Source: Cupriavidus gilardii | GTDB taxonomy: Bacteria > Pseudomonadota > Gammaproteobacteria > Burkholderiales > Burkholderiaceae | Reading direction: 5' to 3' | Length of the DNA: 64,000 bases | NCBI RefSeq assembly: GCF_013314895.1 | Contig: NZ_JABTYE010000001.1 | Location: 186,001 to 250,000 of the forward strand | Part shown: one piece after another, positions 11,968-20,613 of the stretch | Position numbering within the stretch: position 1 is the stretch's first letter | Layout: each line of letters begins with the position of its first letter | Made by a program: the position numbers and the translations under genes | Notes under the pieces: model-generated | Told to the model about the DNA's origin: nothing | The model's database searches: none | The model's input: the letters and a program-made list of their open reading frames with translations, nothing else

Positions 11968-13008
11968 TTACAACGGCAGATCCTGCAGAAATTCCTTGCG
12001 GATATCGACGGTGCCGCGCTTGCCGACGGCATCGTAGTGCCGCTCAAGCCAGCCCTGTGCCGCGGTGCGGCCGCGCTCGCGCAGCATCAGCAGGAAGTTC
12101 CAGTCGGTGACCAGCTTGGTCGACGAAGACAGGTCCGCCAGCGCCTCGTCGGCGCGAATCGAATGCAGCAGGATGTATTTGAGCTTGTCGCGGTATTCGG
12201 GCTTGAGCCACTCCTCGTCGAGCAGCTTCTGCACAAAGGCGATCGCGCGCATCTCGCGCAGCAGCGACGCGTTGAAGGTGATCTCGTTGAGCCGCTCCAT
12301 CACTTCCTGCGGCTGCGTGGGCACGTCCGGGCGCGAGATCGGATTGATATGGACGACCAGGATGTCGCGCGTCGCGGTCTGGTAGAAGAACGGAAACAGC
12401 ACCGGATTGCCCATATAGCCGCCGTCCCAGTAATACCGGTCGCCGATCTCGATGGCCGGATACAGATAGGGCAGACAGGCCGAGGCCAGCACGGCGTCGA
12501 CGGTCAGGTCGGCCGTCTGGAACACGCGCACGTTGCCGCTATTGACGTCGGTGGCGGCGATGAACAGCTTGGATTCGGGGCAGGCCCGCACGCGCTCGAA
12601 ATCGACCTGATCCTCGAGCAGCGCGCGCAAGGGATTGAAGGTGCTGCCCTGCGCGGTCGCACTCCACCAGCCCGACCACATCCGCATCCAGTCCTGCAGC
12701 GGCCAGCTGTTGCCGGGCTGGCCGGACAGCCAGTCGACCGTCTGCTGTCCGATCGTCGAGAACGGCGAGCCGGCACGCGACACGCCGAACCAGAAATCGT
12801 GCAGTTTCTCTCTGGCACGCTCGGCGCCGCCTTCGAGCAGGCCATCGATCATCACCACCGCGTTCATCGAACCGGCGCTGGTGCCGCTGATGCCGTCGAA
12901 ATGCAGGCGGCCATCCTCCAGCAGCGCGTCCAGCACGCCCCAGCCGAAGGCGCCGTGCGCGCCGCCGCCTTGCAGGGCGAGATTGATCGGCTTGTGTCGA
13001 TTTGCCAT
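11968..13008 (-). CDS. Patatin-like phospholipase / lipid acyl hydrolase
   Basis: A 346-residue patatin-fold serine hydrolase with a Ser-Asp dyad. The oxyanion loop GGGAHG (residues 14-19), the nucleophile elbow GTSAGS (Ser44) and the catalytic-aspartate motif DGGYMGNP are all intact. There is no signal peptide, so a cytoplasmic or membrane-associated lipid substrate is likely; the actual lipid is unknown. Start MANRHKPINLALQGGGAHG is chosen because the family begins close to the oxyanion loop and an ACGGAG-like ribosome-binding site precedes it. ppnP lies just upstream on the same strand. Confidence 0.9.
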   Translation of the reverse strand: MANRHKPINLALQGGGAHGAFGWGVLDALLEDGRLHFDGISGTSAGSMNAVVMIDGLLEGGAERAREKLHDFWFGVSRAGSPFSTIGQQTVDWLSGQPGNSWPLQDWMRMWSGWWSATAQGSTFNPLRALLEDQVDFERVRACPESKLFIAATDVNSGNVRVFQTADLTVDAVLASACLPYLYPAIEIGDRYYWDGGYMGNPVLFPFFYQTATRDILVVHINPISRPDVPTQPQEVMERLNEITFNASLLREMRAIAFVQKLLDEEWLKPEYRDKLKYILLHSIRADEALADLSSSTKLVTDWNFLLMLRERGRTAAQGWLERHYDAVGKRGTVDIRKEFLQDLPL

Positions 13009-13082
13009 GCCGGAACTCCGTGAAGCGGGACGATCGGGAGACGGCCGCCGTATTCGCGCGGCCGCGGACGCGCGAGGGGCGA

Positions 13083-13394
13083 TCAGCCGAAGTGGCAGAC
13101 GTAGTCGAGGGTCTGCTGTACCTCGATATCGAAACTGCTGTCGCCCGGGACGTTGAACTGCTGGCCCGCGCCGTAGGTCTGCCACTCGTCCGAGCCCGCC
13201 AGCCGCACGCGGCAGACGCCGGCATTGATCTCCATGATTTCCGGCGCGCCGGTCTTGAAGGTCAGCGAGGCGGGGAAGATCACGCCCAGCGTCTTGCGCG
13301 TGCCGTCCGGAAACAGCACGGTATGGCTGACGCATTTGCCGTCGAAATACAGATTGGCTTGCTTGACCACGGAAACATTGTCGAACTGGCTCAT
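13083..13394 (-). CDS. ppnP: Pyrimidine/purine nucleoside phosphorylase
   Basis: A small cupin (103 residues) that phosphorolyses a broad range of nucleosides to base and ribose-1-phosphate, as shown for E. coli PpnP (YaiE). The family sequence is recognisable throughout: [20 protein letters not shown], the [10 protein letters not shown] strand, [12 protein letters not shown] and the C-terminal YVCHFG. I chose the ATG at 13394 because an AGGAG sits seven bases upstream; a GTG one codon earlier is possible. It lies between argG (upstream) and the patatin gene (downstream), all on the minus strand. Confidence 0.93.
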   Translation of the reverse strand: MSQFDNVSVVKQANLYFDGKCVSHTVLFPDGTRKTLGVIFPASLTFKTGAPEIMEINAGVCRVRLAGSDEWQTYGAGQQFNVPGDSSFDIEVQQTLDYVCHFG

Positions 13395-13446
13395 CACTGC
13401 TCTCCTGATAAACGATGGAAGTTGGGTGCGGACATGCGCGGATATG

Positions 13447-13471
13447 AAAAGAGGGGCCGCCTGGGCCCCTC
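13447..13471 (-). terminator. Rho-independent terminator after argG
   Basis: On the minus strand, a GAGGGGCC / GGCCCCTC stem with a five-base loop is followed directly by TTTTC. It lies 42 bases past the argG stop. Confidence 0.75.
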
Positions 13472-13512
13472 TCCTTCCTTACCGATGCGCGTGGCAGCCG
13501 CTGGCTGGCGGC

Positions 13513-14742
13513 TTACTCGCCGCGTTGGCGGCGCGCATTCTCGGCGATACGCATGCGCAGCGCGTTCAGCTTGATGAAGCCGCCGGCGTCGGCCTGGTTG
13601 TAGGCGCCGAAGTCTTCGTCGAAGGTCGCAATGTTCTTGTCGAACAGCGTGTCCTTCGAATCGCGGGCCAGCACGATCACGTTGCCCTTGTACAGCTTGA
13701 CGCGCACCCAGCCGTTGACGTTCTGCTGGGTATGGTCGATGAGCACCTGCAGCGCGCGGCGCTCCGGGCTCCACCAGTAGCCGTTGTAAATCAGGCTGGC
13801 GTAGCGCGGCATCAGGTCGTCCTTCAGGTGGGCGACTTCGCGGTCCAGGGTGATCGACTCGATCGCACGGTGTGCACGCAGCAGGATCGTGCCTCCCGGG
13901 GTTTCATAGCAGCCGCGGCTCTTCATGCCGACGTAGCGGTTTTCGACCAGGTCCAGACGGCCGATGCCATGCTTGCCGCCCAGGCGGTTCAGTTCGGTCA
14001 GCACTTCGGCGGGCGACATGCGCTTGCCGTTCAGCGCGACGATGTCGCCGCGCTCGAATTCGATGTCGAGGAATTCCGGCGCATCCGGTGCCTGCTCCGG
14101 CGACACCGTCCAGCGCCACATGTCTTCCTCGGCCTCGGCCTTCGGGTCTTCCAGATGGCGGCCTTCGAACGAGATATGCAGCAGGTTGGCGTCCATCGAG
14201 TACGGGGCGCCGCCCTTCTTGTGCTTCATGTCGATTTCGATGCCAGCCTTCTCGGCGTAGGCCAGCAGCTTCTCGCGCGACAGCAGGTCCCATTCGCGCC
14301 ACGGGGCGATGACCTTGACGCCCGGCTCCAGGCCGTAATAGCCCAGTTCGAAGCGGACCTGGTCGTTGCCTTTGCCGGTGGCGCCGTGCGACACCGCGTC
14401 GGCGCCGGTGCTGCGCAGGATCTCGATCTGGCGCTTGGCGATCAGCGGACGGGCGATCGAGGTGCCCAGCAGGTATTCGCCTTCGTAGACCGCATTGGCA
14501 CGGAACATCGGGAAGACGAAGTCGCGTACGAATTCTTCGCGCAGGTCGTCGATGAAGATGTTCTCGGGCTTGATGCCGAACTTGAGCGCCTTCTGGCGAG
14601 CCGGCTCGAGTTCCTCACCCTGGCCGATGTCGGCGGTGAAGGTGACCACCTCGCATTGGTAGGTGTCTTGCAGCCACTTCAGGATCACCGAAGTGTCCAG
14701 CCCGCCGGAGTAGGCGAGCACGACTTTCTTGATATCGCTCAT
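13513..14742 (-). CDS. argG: Argininosuccinate synthase
   Basis: ATP-dependent condensation of citrulline and aspartate in arginine synthesis. The 409-residue protein opens [18 protein letters not shown], the ATP pyrophosphatase loop, and contains the [13 protein letters not shown] citrulline/aspartate segment. The frame extends 38 codons further upstream but conservation begins at this methionine. argF lies 164 bases upstream on the same strand, so ornithine is turned to argininosuccinate by adjacent genes. Confidence 0.97.
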   Translation of the reverse strand: MSDIKKVVLAYSGGLDTSVILKWLQDTYQCEVVTFTADIGQGEELEPARQKALKFGIKPENIFIDDLREEFVRDFVFPMFRANAVYEGEYLLGTSIARPLIAKRQIEILRSTGADAVSHGATGKGNDQVRFELGYYGLEPGVKVIAPWREWDLLSREKLLAYAEKAGIEIDMKHKKGGAPYSMDANLLHISFEGRHLEDPKAEAEEDMWRWTVSPEQAPDAPEFLDIEFERGDIVALNGKRMSPAEVLTELNRLGGKHGIGRLDLVENRYVGMKSRGCYETPGGTILLRAHRAIESITLDREVAHLKDDLMPRYASLIYNGYWWSPERRALQVLIDHTQQNVNGWVRVKLYKGNVIVLARDSKDTLFDKNIATFDEDFGAYNQADAGGFIKLNALRMRIAENARRQRGE

Positions 14743-14906
14743 GTTCGACTCGATGCGCAAAGGAGGCGCGGACCGGCAGGTAAGACAGCCCGCGCATCGG
14801 ATAAGGAAAAACGGAAAGCCGCTATTTTGACATGACCGCCCGGGCTTGGGCGGCACATCGCCGGACGGCGCGGCCCGGGCGCCAGACGATCGATCGGATC
14901 AATCGC

Positions 14907-15830
14907 TCAATATCGCCCGCACAGCAGGTACTCCATCAGCGCCTTCTGCACGTGCAGCCGGTTCTCGGCCTCGTCCCAGACCACGCTCTTCGGGCCGTCG
15001 ATCACGGCGGCCTCGACTTCCTCGCCGCGATGCGCCGGCAGGCAGTGCATGAACAGGGCGTCGGGATTGGCGCGGTCCATCATCGCGGTGGTCACCATCC
15101 AGTCCTGGAAGGCGCGCTTGCGGACCTCGTTCTCGGCCTCGAAGCCCATGCTGGTCCAGACGTCGGTGGTCACCAGATCAGCGCCCTGACAGGCGGTCAG
15201 CGGATCGTCGAAGACCTTGACCAGGCTCGCGGCGCTGGCGGGCACCATCGCCGGATCAAGCTGATACCCCGGCGGCGCGGAGAAATGGAAGGTGAAGCCG
15301 AGCCGCTCGGCCGCCTGGATCCACGTGTACGCCATGTTGTTGGCGTCGCCGATCCATGCCACCACCTTGCCGCGGATGCTGCCGCGGTGCTCGATATAGG
15401 TGAAGACGTCGGCCAGCACCTGGCAGGGGTGGTATTCGTTGGTCAGCCCGTTGATCACCGGCACGCGCGAATGGGCGGCGAAACGGTCGATGATCTCCTG
15501 TCCGAAGGTGCGGATCATGATGATGTCCACCATGCGGGAGATCACCTGTGCGGCGTCCTCGATCGGCTCGCCGCGGCCCAGCTGCGAGTCGCGCGTGTTC
15601 AGGAACACCGCGTGGCCGCCCAGCTGGTGGATGCCGGCTTCGAACGACAGGCGCGTGCGGGTCGAGTTCTTCTCGAAGATCATCGCCAGCGTGCGGTCGT
15701 GCAGCGGGTGCCAGGTCTCGTAGTTCTTGAACTTGGTCTTCAGAATCCGGGCGCGGTCGAGCAGGTACTCGTACTCCTTCGCATCGAGGTCGCTGAACTG
15801 GAGGTAGTGCTTGATCGGCGTTGGGCTCAT
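14907..15830 (-). CDS. argF: Ornithine carbamoyltransferase
   Basis: Transfers the carbamoyl group to ornithine to give citrulline. At 307 residues it is the typical anabolic length. The carbamoyl-phosphate motif STRTR is at residues 56-60, the ornithine loop is seen in DVWTSMGFE, and the catalytic HCLPAHRGEEV is near residue 265. The start MSPTPIKHYLQFSDL is preferred over one ten codons upstream. It precedes argG. The long upstream spacer holds the palindromic operator candidate but no obvious arginine-repressor box. Confidence 0.97.
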   Translation of the reverse strand: MSPTPIKHYLQFSDLDAKEYEYLLDRARILKTKFKNYETWHPLHDRTLAMIFEKNSTRTRLSFEAGIHQLGGHAVFLNTRDSQLGRGEPIEDAAQVISRMVDIIMIRTFGQEIIDRFAAHSRVPVINGLTNEYHPCQVLADVFTYIEHRGSIRGKVVAWIGDANNMAYTWIQAAERLGFTFHFSAPPGYQLDPAMVPASAASLVKVFDDPLTACQGADLVTTDVWTSMGFEAENEVRKRAFQDWMVTTAMMDRANPDALFMHCLPAHRGEEVEAAVIDGPKSVVWDEAENRLHVQKALMEYLLCGRY

Positions 15831-16020
15831 AAAACAAAGAAGGCGGCTCGATGGGGACACGCGAGGCCATGAACGGTCATGGAACCACGCTGTCGCGGAG
15901 CCGCCTTTCGCGTCGCTTGCGCAATGTGAGTTCAGGAATCATAAGGGATTATTCCTGCTTTGGCGAGCCTGGGCGGGCGCACGGCCAGGGCGCCGGGGAC
16001 CCCTCCCGGCTTATGCGGCA

Positions 16021-16039
16021 GTCTTATATAAGATATAAT
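16021..16039 (+). promoter_or_regulatory. GTCTTATATAAGA operator copy overlapping a TATAAT box
   Basis: A second copy of the icd-upstream palindrome (13 of 14 bases) runs straight into a perfect TATAAT (16034-16039). That would place the dyad between -35 and -10 of the promoter for the DUF3579 gene. The rest of the 392-base spacer from argF holds an imperfect AGGAAT/ATTCCT dyad near 15934-15956 and nothing else I can name. Confidence 0.5.
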
Positions 16040-16222
16040 ACCCGCTGATTCACGCGGGGCCCGGCATACCCTTGCCGCCGCCTGCCGCCGGCATCAAAAG
16101 TGCCCCCGCCACTCCCGACGCCCCGCCTTCCGGCCAGATTCGCGCGAACCGATCGCCTCTCGCCGCGTCAAACGGGCGCCCGTTGCGGGTTTCCCGTCGA
16201 GTCACCAGCCTCACCGCAGTCC

Positions 16223-16522
16223 ATGAATTCCACCGTTCGCCAGTACTTCATCCAGGGCATCACCAAGGAAGGCAAGACCTTCCGTCCGAGCGATTGGGCT
16301 GAACGGTTGTGCGGCGTGATGGCGCAATTCCGCCCGCCTGGCGATACCGGCGATCCTCGCCTGACCTACTCCCCCTACGTGCGGCCCGTGATGGCCGGCG
16401 GCGTCAAATGCGTGGTGGTTGATGCGCGGCTGCGCGAGATCGAGCCGAAGGCGCTGGACTTCGTGCTGAACTTCGCGCGCGACAATCATCTGCAACTGGT
16501 CGAGGCCTGCTCGCTCGATTGA
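16223..16522 (+). CDS. DUF3579 protein
   Basis: A 99-residue protein of the DUF3579 family, conserved in betaproteobacteria and without an established function. Typical pieces are QYFIQGITKEGKTFRPSDWA, the YSPYVRPVMAGGVKCVVVD core and the LNFARDNHLQLVEAC C terminus. No catalytic residues, signal peptide or membrane segment are seen. The start is set at the methionine where conservation begins. It is followed by a bidirectional terminator shared with rpsT, so it is probably a single-gene unit under the promoter at 16034. Confidence 0.88.
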   Translation: MNSTVRQYFIQGITKEGKTFRPSDWAERLCGVMAQFRPPGDTGDPRLTYSPYVRPVMAGGVKCVVVDARLREIEPKALDFVLNFARDNHLQLVEACSLD

Positions 16523-16582
16523 GCGAAGGCCGAAGAGCCCAGCGGGAGCGAACAGGGAAAAGCAAAAAATCAAAAAGCAAAA

Positions 16583-16613
16583 AGCAAAAAGCCCGTCATC
16601 GGACGGGCTTTTT
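16583..16613. terminator. Bidirectional terminator between DUF3579 and rpsT
   Basis: An 8-bp stem (AGCCCGTC / GACGGGCT) with an ATCG loop is flanked by A5 and T6, so it functions on both strands for the two convergent genes. An A-rich triplicated AGCAAAAA-like stretch precedes it. Confidence 0.85.
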
Positions 16614-16658
16614 TCACTACGCCGACAGCGCACCAGGCGCGGCCGAAGAACGCGGCAA

Positions 16659-16925
16659 TCAGGCGGCCATGGCCTTGATCGCTGCCGACAGACGCGACTT
16701 GTGACGCGCTGCCTTGTTCTTGTGGACGATCTTCTTGTCGGCGATGCTGTCGATCACGGCTTGCGAGTTCTTGAAGATCTCGGCAGCAGCGGCCTTGTCG
16801 CCGGCGTCGATCGCCTTGCGGACAGCCTTGACGGCCGTGCGCAGACGCGAGCGCAGGCTGGAGTTGTGCGCGTTCTGGGCGACGGCTTGACGCGCGCGCT
16901 TGCGAGCTTGTGCGGAATTTGCCAT
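16659..16925 (-). CDS. rpsT: 30S ribosomal protein S20
   Basis: A primary 16S rRNA-binding protein of the small subunit, 88 residues, rich in alanine, lysine and arginine. The family pattern [28 protein letters not shown] and the C-terminal [19 protein letters not shown] is complete. It is divergent from murJ, the arrangement common in beta- and gammaproteobacteria. S20 synthesis is known elsewhere to be autoregulated in translation; nothing specific is visible here. Confidence 0.98.
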   Translation of the reverse strand: MANSAQARKRARQAVAQNAHNSSLRSRLRTAVKAVRKAIDAGDKAAAAEIFKNSQAVIDSIADKKIVHKNKAARHKSRLSAAIKAMAA

Positions 16926-17257
16926 TTCGTAAATATCCTGAATTCAGATGCGTGCGTGGAGTTGCACAAGAGCGACCCGGGATGCACTGACACACGAATC
17001 CGGAACGCAACTATCTTCTCGAATCGGCGATTATACACACAAGATCGAAGCCGCCGCAAGGAAGATCCCACCCGCCGGCGAAGGCGGCGGGCCGCGCACA
17101 CCCATCCGTATAATTGGCGCCACAATTGGCGGGCCCCGGCCAGCCGGGTGTGGTGCGATTGCAACTTTCGGCGCTCAGCGGCCGTCTGACTGCGATCCGC
17201 CGCCCCGGCGACGCGCTCCGGGGCGGCGCCCCAACCGTTTCCCTTTCCTCCCCGACC

Positions 17258-18808
17258 TTGAACCTGCTCAAATCGCTCGCCACCATCAGCGGCCTGACGA
17301 TGCTGTCGCGCATCACGGGTCTGATCCGCGAGATCCTGATCGCCCGCGCGTTCGGCGCCTCGGACATGACCGACGCGTTCAATGTCGCGTTCCGCATCCC
17401 GAACATGCTGCGCCGGATCTTCGGCGAGGGCGCGTTCTCGCAGGCTTTCGTGCCGATCCTGGGCGAATACCACAGCAAGCGCGGCGACGAGCCGACCCGG
17501 CTGCTGGTCGATGCGGTCGCCACCGTGATGGCGTGGGCGCTGGCCGCGGTGTCGCTGATCGGCGTGCTCGCCGCCCCGGTGATCATGACCATCGTCGCCA
17601 CCGGCTTTCGCGGCGACAACCAGACCTACGACGCGGCCGTCTTCATGACCCGCGTGATGTTCCCGTATATCGGCCTGATCTCGATGGTGGCGCTGGCCTC
17701 GGGCGTGCTGAACACCTGGCGCAACTTCGCGGTGCCCGCCTTCACCCCGGTGCTGCTGAATCTGTCGCTGATCGGCGCCGCGCTGTTCGTCGCGCCGCAC
17801 CTCGAACAGCCGATCTACGCGCAGGCCTGGGGCGTGCTGGTCGGCGGCGTGTTGCAGCTGGCGATCCAGATCCCGGCGCTCAAGCGCATCGGCATGCTGC
17901 CGCGCATCGGCGTGAACGTACGCGCGGCGTGGCGCGATCCCGGCGTGCGCCGCATCCTGCGGCAGATGGGACCGGCGCTGCTGGGCGTGTCGGTGGCCCA
18001 GATCAGCCTGATCATCAATACCAATATCGCCTCGCGCCTGGCCACCGGCAGCGTGTCTTTCCTGACCTATGCCGACCGTCTGATGGAATTTCCCACCGCC
18101 CTGCTCGGCGTCGCGATCGGCACGATCCTGCTGCCCAGCCTGTCCAAGGCGAGCGCGCGCGAGGACGGCGTCGAATACTCGGCGCTGCTCGACTGGGGCC
18201 TGCGGCTGACCTTCCTTCTGGCGATCCCCAGCGCGATCGGCCTGTACGTGTTCGGCAAGCCGCTGACCGCGGTGCTGTTCCACTATGGCAAGTTCGACGG
18301 CCATGCGGTCGAGATGACACGACTGGCGGTGATGGCCTACGGCGTCGGCCTGGTCGGTCAGATCCTGGTCAAGATCCTGGCCCCCGGCTTCTACGCGCGG
18401 CAGGACATCCGCACCCCGGTCAAGATCGCGATCGCAATGCTGGTGATGACGCAGCTGGCGAACCTCGCCTTCGTGCCGTGGCTCGGGCACGCCGGGCTGG
18501 CCCTGTCGATCAGCGTCAGCGCGACGCTCAATGCCTTGCTGCTGTTCATCGGCCTGCGCCGCGTCGGCGTCTACCGCCCCGCGCCGGGCTGGTGGCTGTT
18601 TCTGGCCCAGCTCGCGGCGGCGGCGACGCTGCTCTCCGGCGTGCTGCTGTGGTTCGCGCGCACCTTCGACTGGGTCGCGCTGGGGACCACGCCGCTGCTG
18701 CGGATCGCGCTGATGGCTTCGTGCCTGGTGCTTGCGGCGGTCGTCTACTTCGGTACACTGTGGCTCACGGGCCTGCGCTATGCTGCCTTCAAGCGCAAAG
18801 CAGCCTGA
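17258..18808 (+). CDS. murJ: Lipid II flippase MurJ
   Basis: Multi-pass inner-membrane flippase that moves lipid II to the periplasm. From a TTG start the protein is 516 residues and opens with the usual NLLKSLATISGLTMLSRITG; no ATG gives that N terminus, and the next in-frame ATG would cut the first helix. The RAFGASDMTDAFNVAFRIPN loop contains conserved arginine and aspartate residues of the central cavity, and 14 hydrophobic helices are expected for the family. Divergent from rpsT; the SirB1 gene follows 33 bases downstream. Confidence 0.95.
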   Translation: MNLLKSLATISGLTMLSRITGLIREILIARAFGASDMTDAFNVAFRIPNMLRRIFGEGAFSQAFVPILGEYHSKRGDEPTRLLVDAVATVMAWALAAVSLIGVLAAPVIMTIVATGFRGDNQTYDAAVFMTRVMFPYIGLISMVALASGVLNTWRNFAVPAFTPVLLNLSLIGAALFVAPHLEQPIYAQAWGVLVGGVLQLAIQIPALKRIGMLPRIGVNVRAAWRDPGVRRILRQMGPALLGVSVAQISLIINTNIASRLATGSVSFLTYADRLMEFPTALLGVAIGTILLPSLSKASAREDGVEYSALLDWGLRLTFLLAIPSAIGLYVFGKPLTAVLFHYGKFDGHAVEMTRLAVMAYGVGLVGQILVKILAPGFYARQDIRTPVKIAIAMLVMTQLANLAFVPWLGHAGLALSISVSATLNALLLFIGLRRVGVYRPAPGWWLFLAQLAAAATLLSGVLLWFARTFDWVALGTTPLLRIALMASCLVLAAVVYFGTLWLTGLRYAAFKRKAA

Positions 18809-18841
18809 AGACCAAGGCGCCGGCCGCAACCAGGAACCGCT

Positions 18842-19690
18842 ATGACCTCGACCAAAGTCCTGGACTATTTTGCCGCGCTGGTGGCGGACGACAGCGGCAT
18901 CCCGCTGACCGAAACGGCCCTGTCTATCGCACAGGATGCCTATCCCGACCTCGATCTGCAGGCCGAACTGGCCGCCATCGATGTGCTCGCGCTGCGGCTC
19001 AAACGCCGGATCGCCGACGGCACCCCCGCCATCCAGCGCCTGCGCCTGCTGAACCATTTCTTTTATCGCGACCTGGGCTTCGGGCCTAACGCGAACGACT
19101 ACTACGACCCCGACAATTCGTATCTGAATGTGGTGCTGCGGCAGCGGCGCGGCATTCCGATCTCGCTCGCGGTGCTGTACATGGAGCTGGGCCAGCAGAT
19201 CGGCCTGCCGCTCAAGGGCGTCTCGTTTCCCAACCACTTCCTGTTGCGGATGTCGATTCCGGCAGGCGAGGTCGTGCTCGATCCGCTGACGGGCGAGACG
19301 CTGTCCAAGGAGCAGCTTCAGGACATGCTGGATCCGTACCTGGAACGCGAAGGGATCGCCGATCCCAACGCGGTGCCGCTGGGCCTGTTCCTGCAGACGG
19401 CGAGCCATCGCGAGATCATCGCGCGGATGCTGCGCAACCTGAAGGCGATCTACCTGCAGGAGTCGCGCTGGCAGCGCCTGCTGGCGGTGCAGAACCGGCT
19501 GGTGATCCTGCTGCCCGATTCGATCGAGGAAGTGCGCGACCGGGGCCTGGCCTATGCCAACCTGGAGTGCTTCCGGCCGGCGCTGGAAGATCTGGAGGCC
19601 TATGTCAGCGCGCGGCCCGATGCGGCCGATTCGACCCAGATCCGCGACCGCATGCCGGCTTTGCGGATGATGAGCCGATCGCTGAACTGA
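18842..19690 (+). CDS. SirB1 family protein (transglutaminase-like)
   Basis: A 282-residue member of the SirB1/YchA family, a transglutaminase-fold N-terminal domain followed by tetratricopeptide-like helices. Diagnostic sequence is the run DLGFGPNANDYYDPDNSYLN followed by RRGIPISLAVLYMELG and SFPNHFLLRM. The catalytic cysteine of transglutaminases is not obvious, and no enzymatic activity is established for the family. Likely co-transcribed with murJ given the short gap. Confidence 0.88.
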   Translation: MTSTKVLDYFAALVADDSGIPLTETALSIAQDAYPDLDLQAELAAIDVLALRLKRRIADGTPAIQRLRLLNHFFYRDLGFGPNANDYYDPDNSYLNVVLRQRRGIPISLAVLYMELGQQIGLPLKGVSFPNHFLLRMSIPAGEVVLDPLTGETLSKEQLQDMLDPYLEREGIADPNAVPLGLFLQTASHREIIARMLRNLKAIYLQESRWQRLLAVQNRLVILLPDSIEEVRDRGLAYANLECFRPALEDLEAYVSARPDAADSTQIRDRMPALRMMSRSLN

Positions 19691-19726
19691 CCGGCCCCGA
19701 GCAAGAGAACAAGGAAAGGAAGGGAC

Positions 19727-19752
19727 AGGCCGGCATCGCCAGATGCCGGCCT
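19727..19752. terminator. Hairpin after the SirB1 gene
   Basis: An 11-bp perfect stem (AGGCCGGCATC) with a GCCA loop stands between two convergent genes. There is no T-run. Confidence 0.5.
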
Positions 19753-19768
19753 CGCATCGATCCGCGCT

Positions 19769-19801
19769 TTACGACACCTCTTACGACACGACTTACGACA
19801 C
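19769..19801. repeat. Three copies of TTACGACAC at 12-bp spacing
   Basis: The 9-mer starts at 19769, 19781 and 19793. The third copy includes the stop codon of the DedA gene, so the repeat has grown at the gene's 3' edge. Confidence 0.8.
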
Positions 19802-20464
19802 CCGGCGGCGCTTGTCGCCGCGACGCAGCAGGCGCCACAGGCCGCCCAGAATCAGCGGCACGATCGCCGCGCTGATGCCGACCAGCACGATCAGGTTCAG
19901 GTACTGCTTGATGAACGGCAGGTTGCCGAAGAAGTAGCCGGCAAACACCAGGCCGACCACCCAGGTGACGGCGCCGACCACATTGAACAGCTGGAAGCGC
20001 GCGAAGGTCATCTGCGACACGCCCGCCACGAACGGGGCGAAGGTCCGCACGATCGGCACGAAGCGCGCGATCACCAGCGTCTTGCCGCCGTGGCGCTCAT
20101 AGAAGTCGTGCGTCTTGCGCAGCGCCTGCTGGTCCAGGAAGCGCCATTGATGGTCGAACACCTTGGGTCCGATCCAGCTGCCGACCCAGTAGTTGACGGT
20201 ATTGCCGCCGATCGCGGCGACCAGCAGCAGCCCGATCAGCACCCACTCGTTCATCGCCCCGGTGGCGCAGAACGCGCCGGCGATGAAGAGCAGCGAATCG
20301 CCCGGCAGGAAGGGCGCCACCACCAGGCCGGTCTCCGCAAAGACGATCGCGAAAAGAATGGCGTAGACCCAGGCGCCATATTGCTGAATCACGGTGCCGA
20401 GGTACTTGTCGACATGCAGCAGCATGTCAATGACCTGCAATACGATATCCAAGACGTTCCCCAT
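19793..20464 (-). CDS. DedA family inner-membrane protein
   Basis: A 223-residue DedA/SNARE-associated (VTT) membrane protein; relatives are involved in undecaprenyl-phosphate or phospholipid translocation and membrane homeostasis. The family signature is intact: FAETGLVVAPFLPGDSLLF with the re-entrant acidic residue, GNTVNYWVGSWIG, and RFVPIVRTFAPFVAG with the functional arginines. The C terminus is very basic. The start at MGNVLDIVLQVIDM is preferred; an ATG six codons upstream is also possible. Convergent with SirB1, divergent from mutL. Confidence 0.9.
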   Translation of the reverse strand: MGNVLDIVLQVIDMLLHVDKYLGTVIQQYGAWVYAILFAIVFAETGLVVAPFLPGDSLLFIAGAFCATGAMNEWVLIGLLLVAAIGGNTVNYWVGSWIGPKVFDHQWRFLDQQALRKTHDFYERHGGKTLVIARFVPIVRTFAPFVAGVSQMTFARFQLFNVVGAVTWVVGLVFAGYFFGNLPFIKQYLNLIVLVGISAAIVPLILGGLWRLLRRGDKRRRVS

Positions 20465-20600
20465 CTTTTTCCAGCCCGACATCATACAAGACGAACGTGC
20501 CCGCACCGGTGACGAAATGGGTGCTTGCGGACCCTGGGTGCGACCTCCCGCACGCAGCATCGCCACGAAACCATGAGAAGGCCGCAACGAAGCCGGCACG

Positions 20601-20606
20601 TATAAT
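20601..20606 (+). promoter_or_regulatory. -10 box immediately before mutL
   Basis: A perfect TATAAT ends seven bases before the chosen ATG, so transcription could start at or next to the start codon. No good -35 is seen. Confidence 0.4.
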
Positions 20607-20613
20607 CGCTGCC

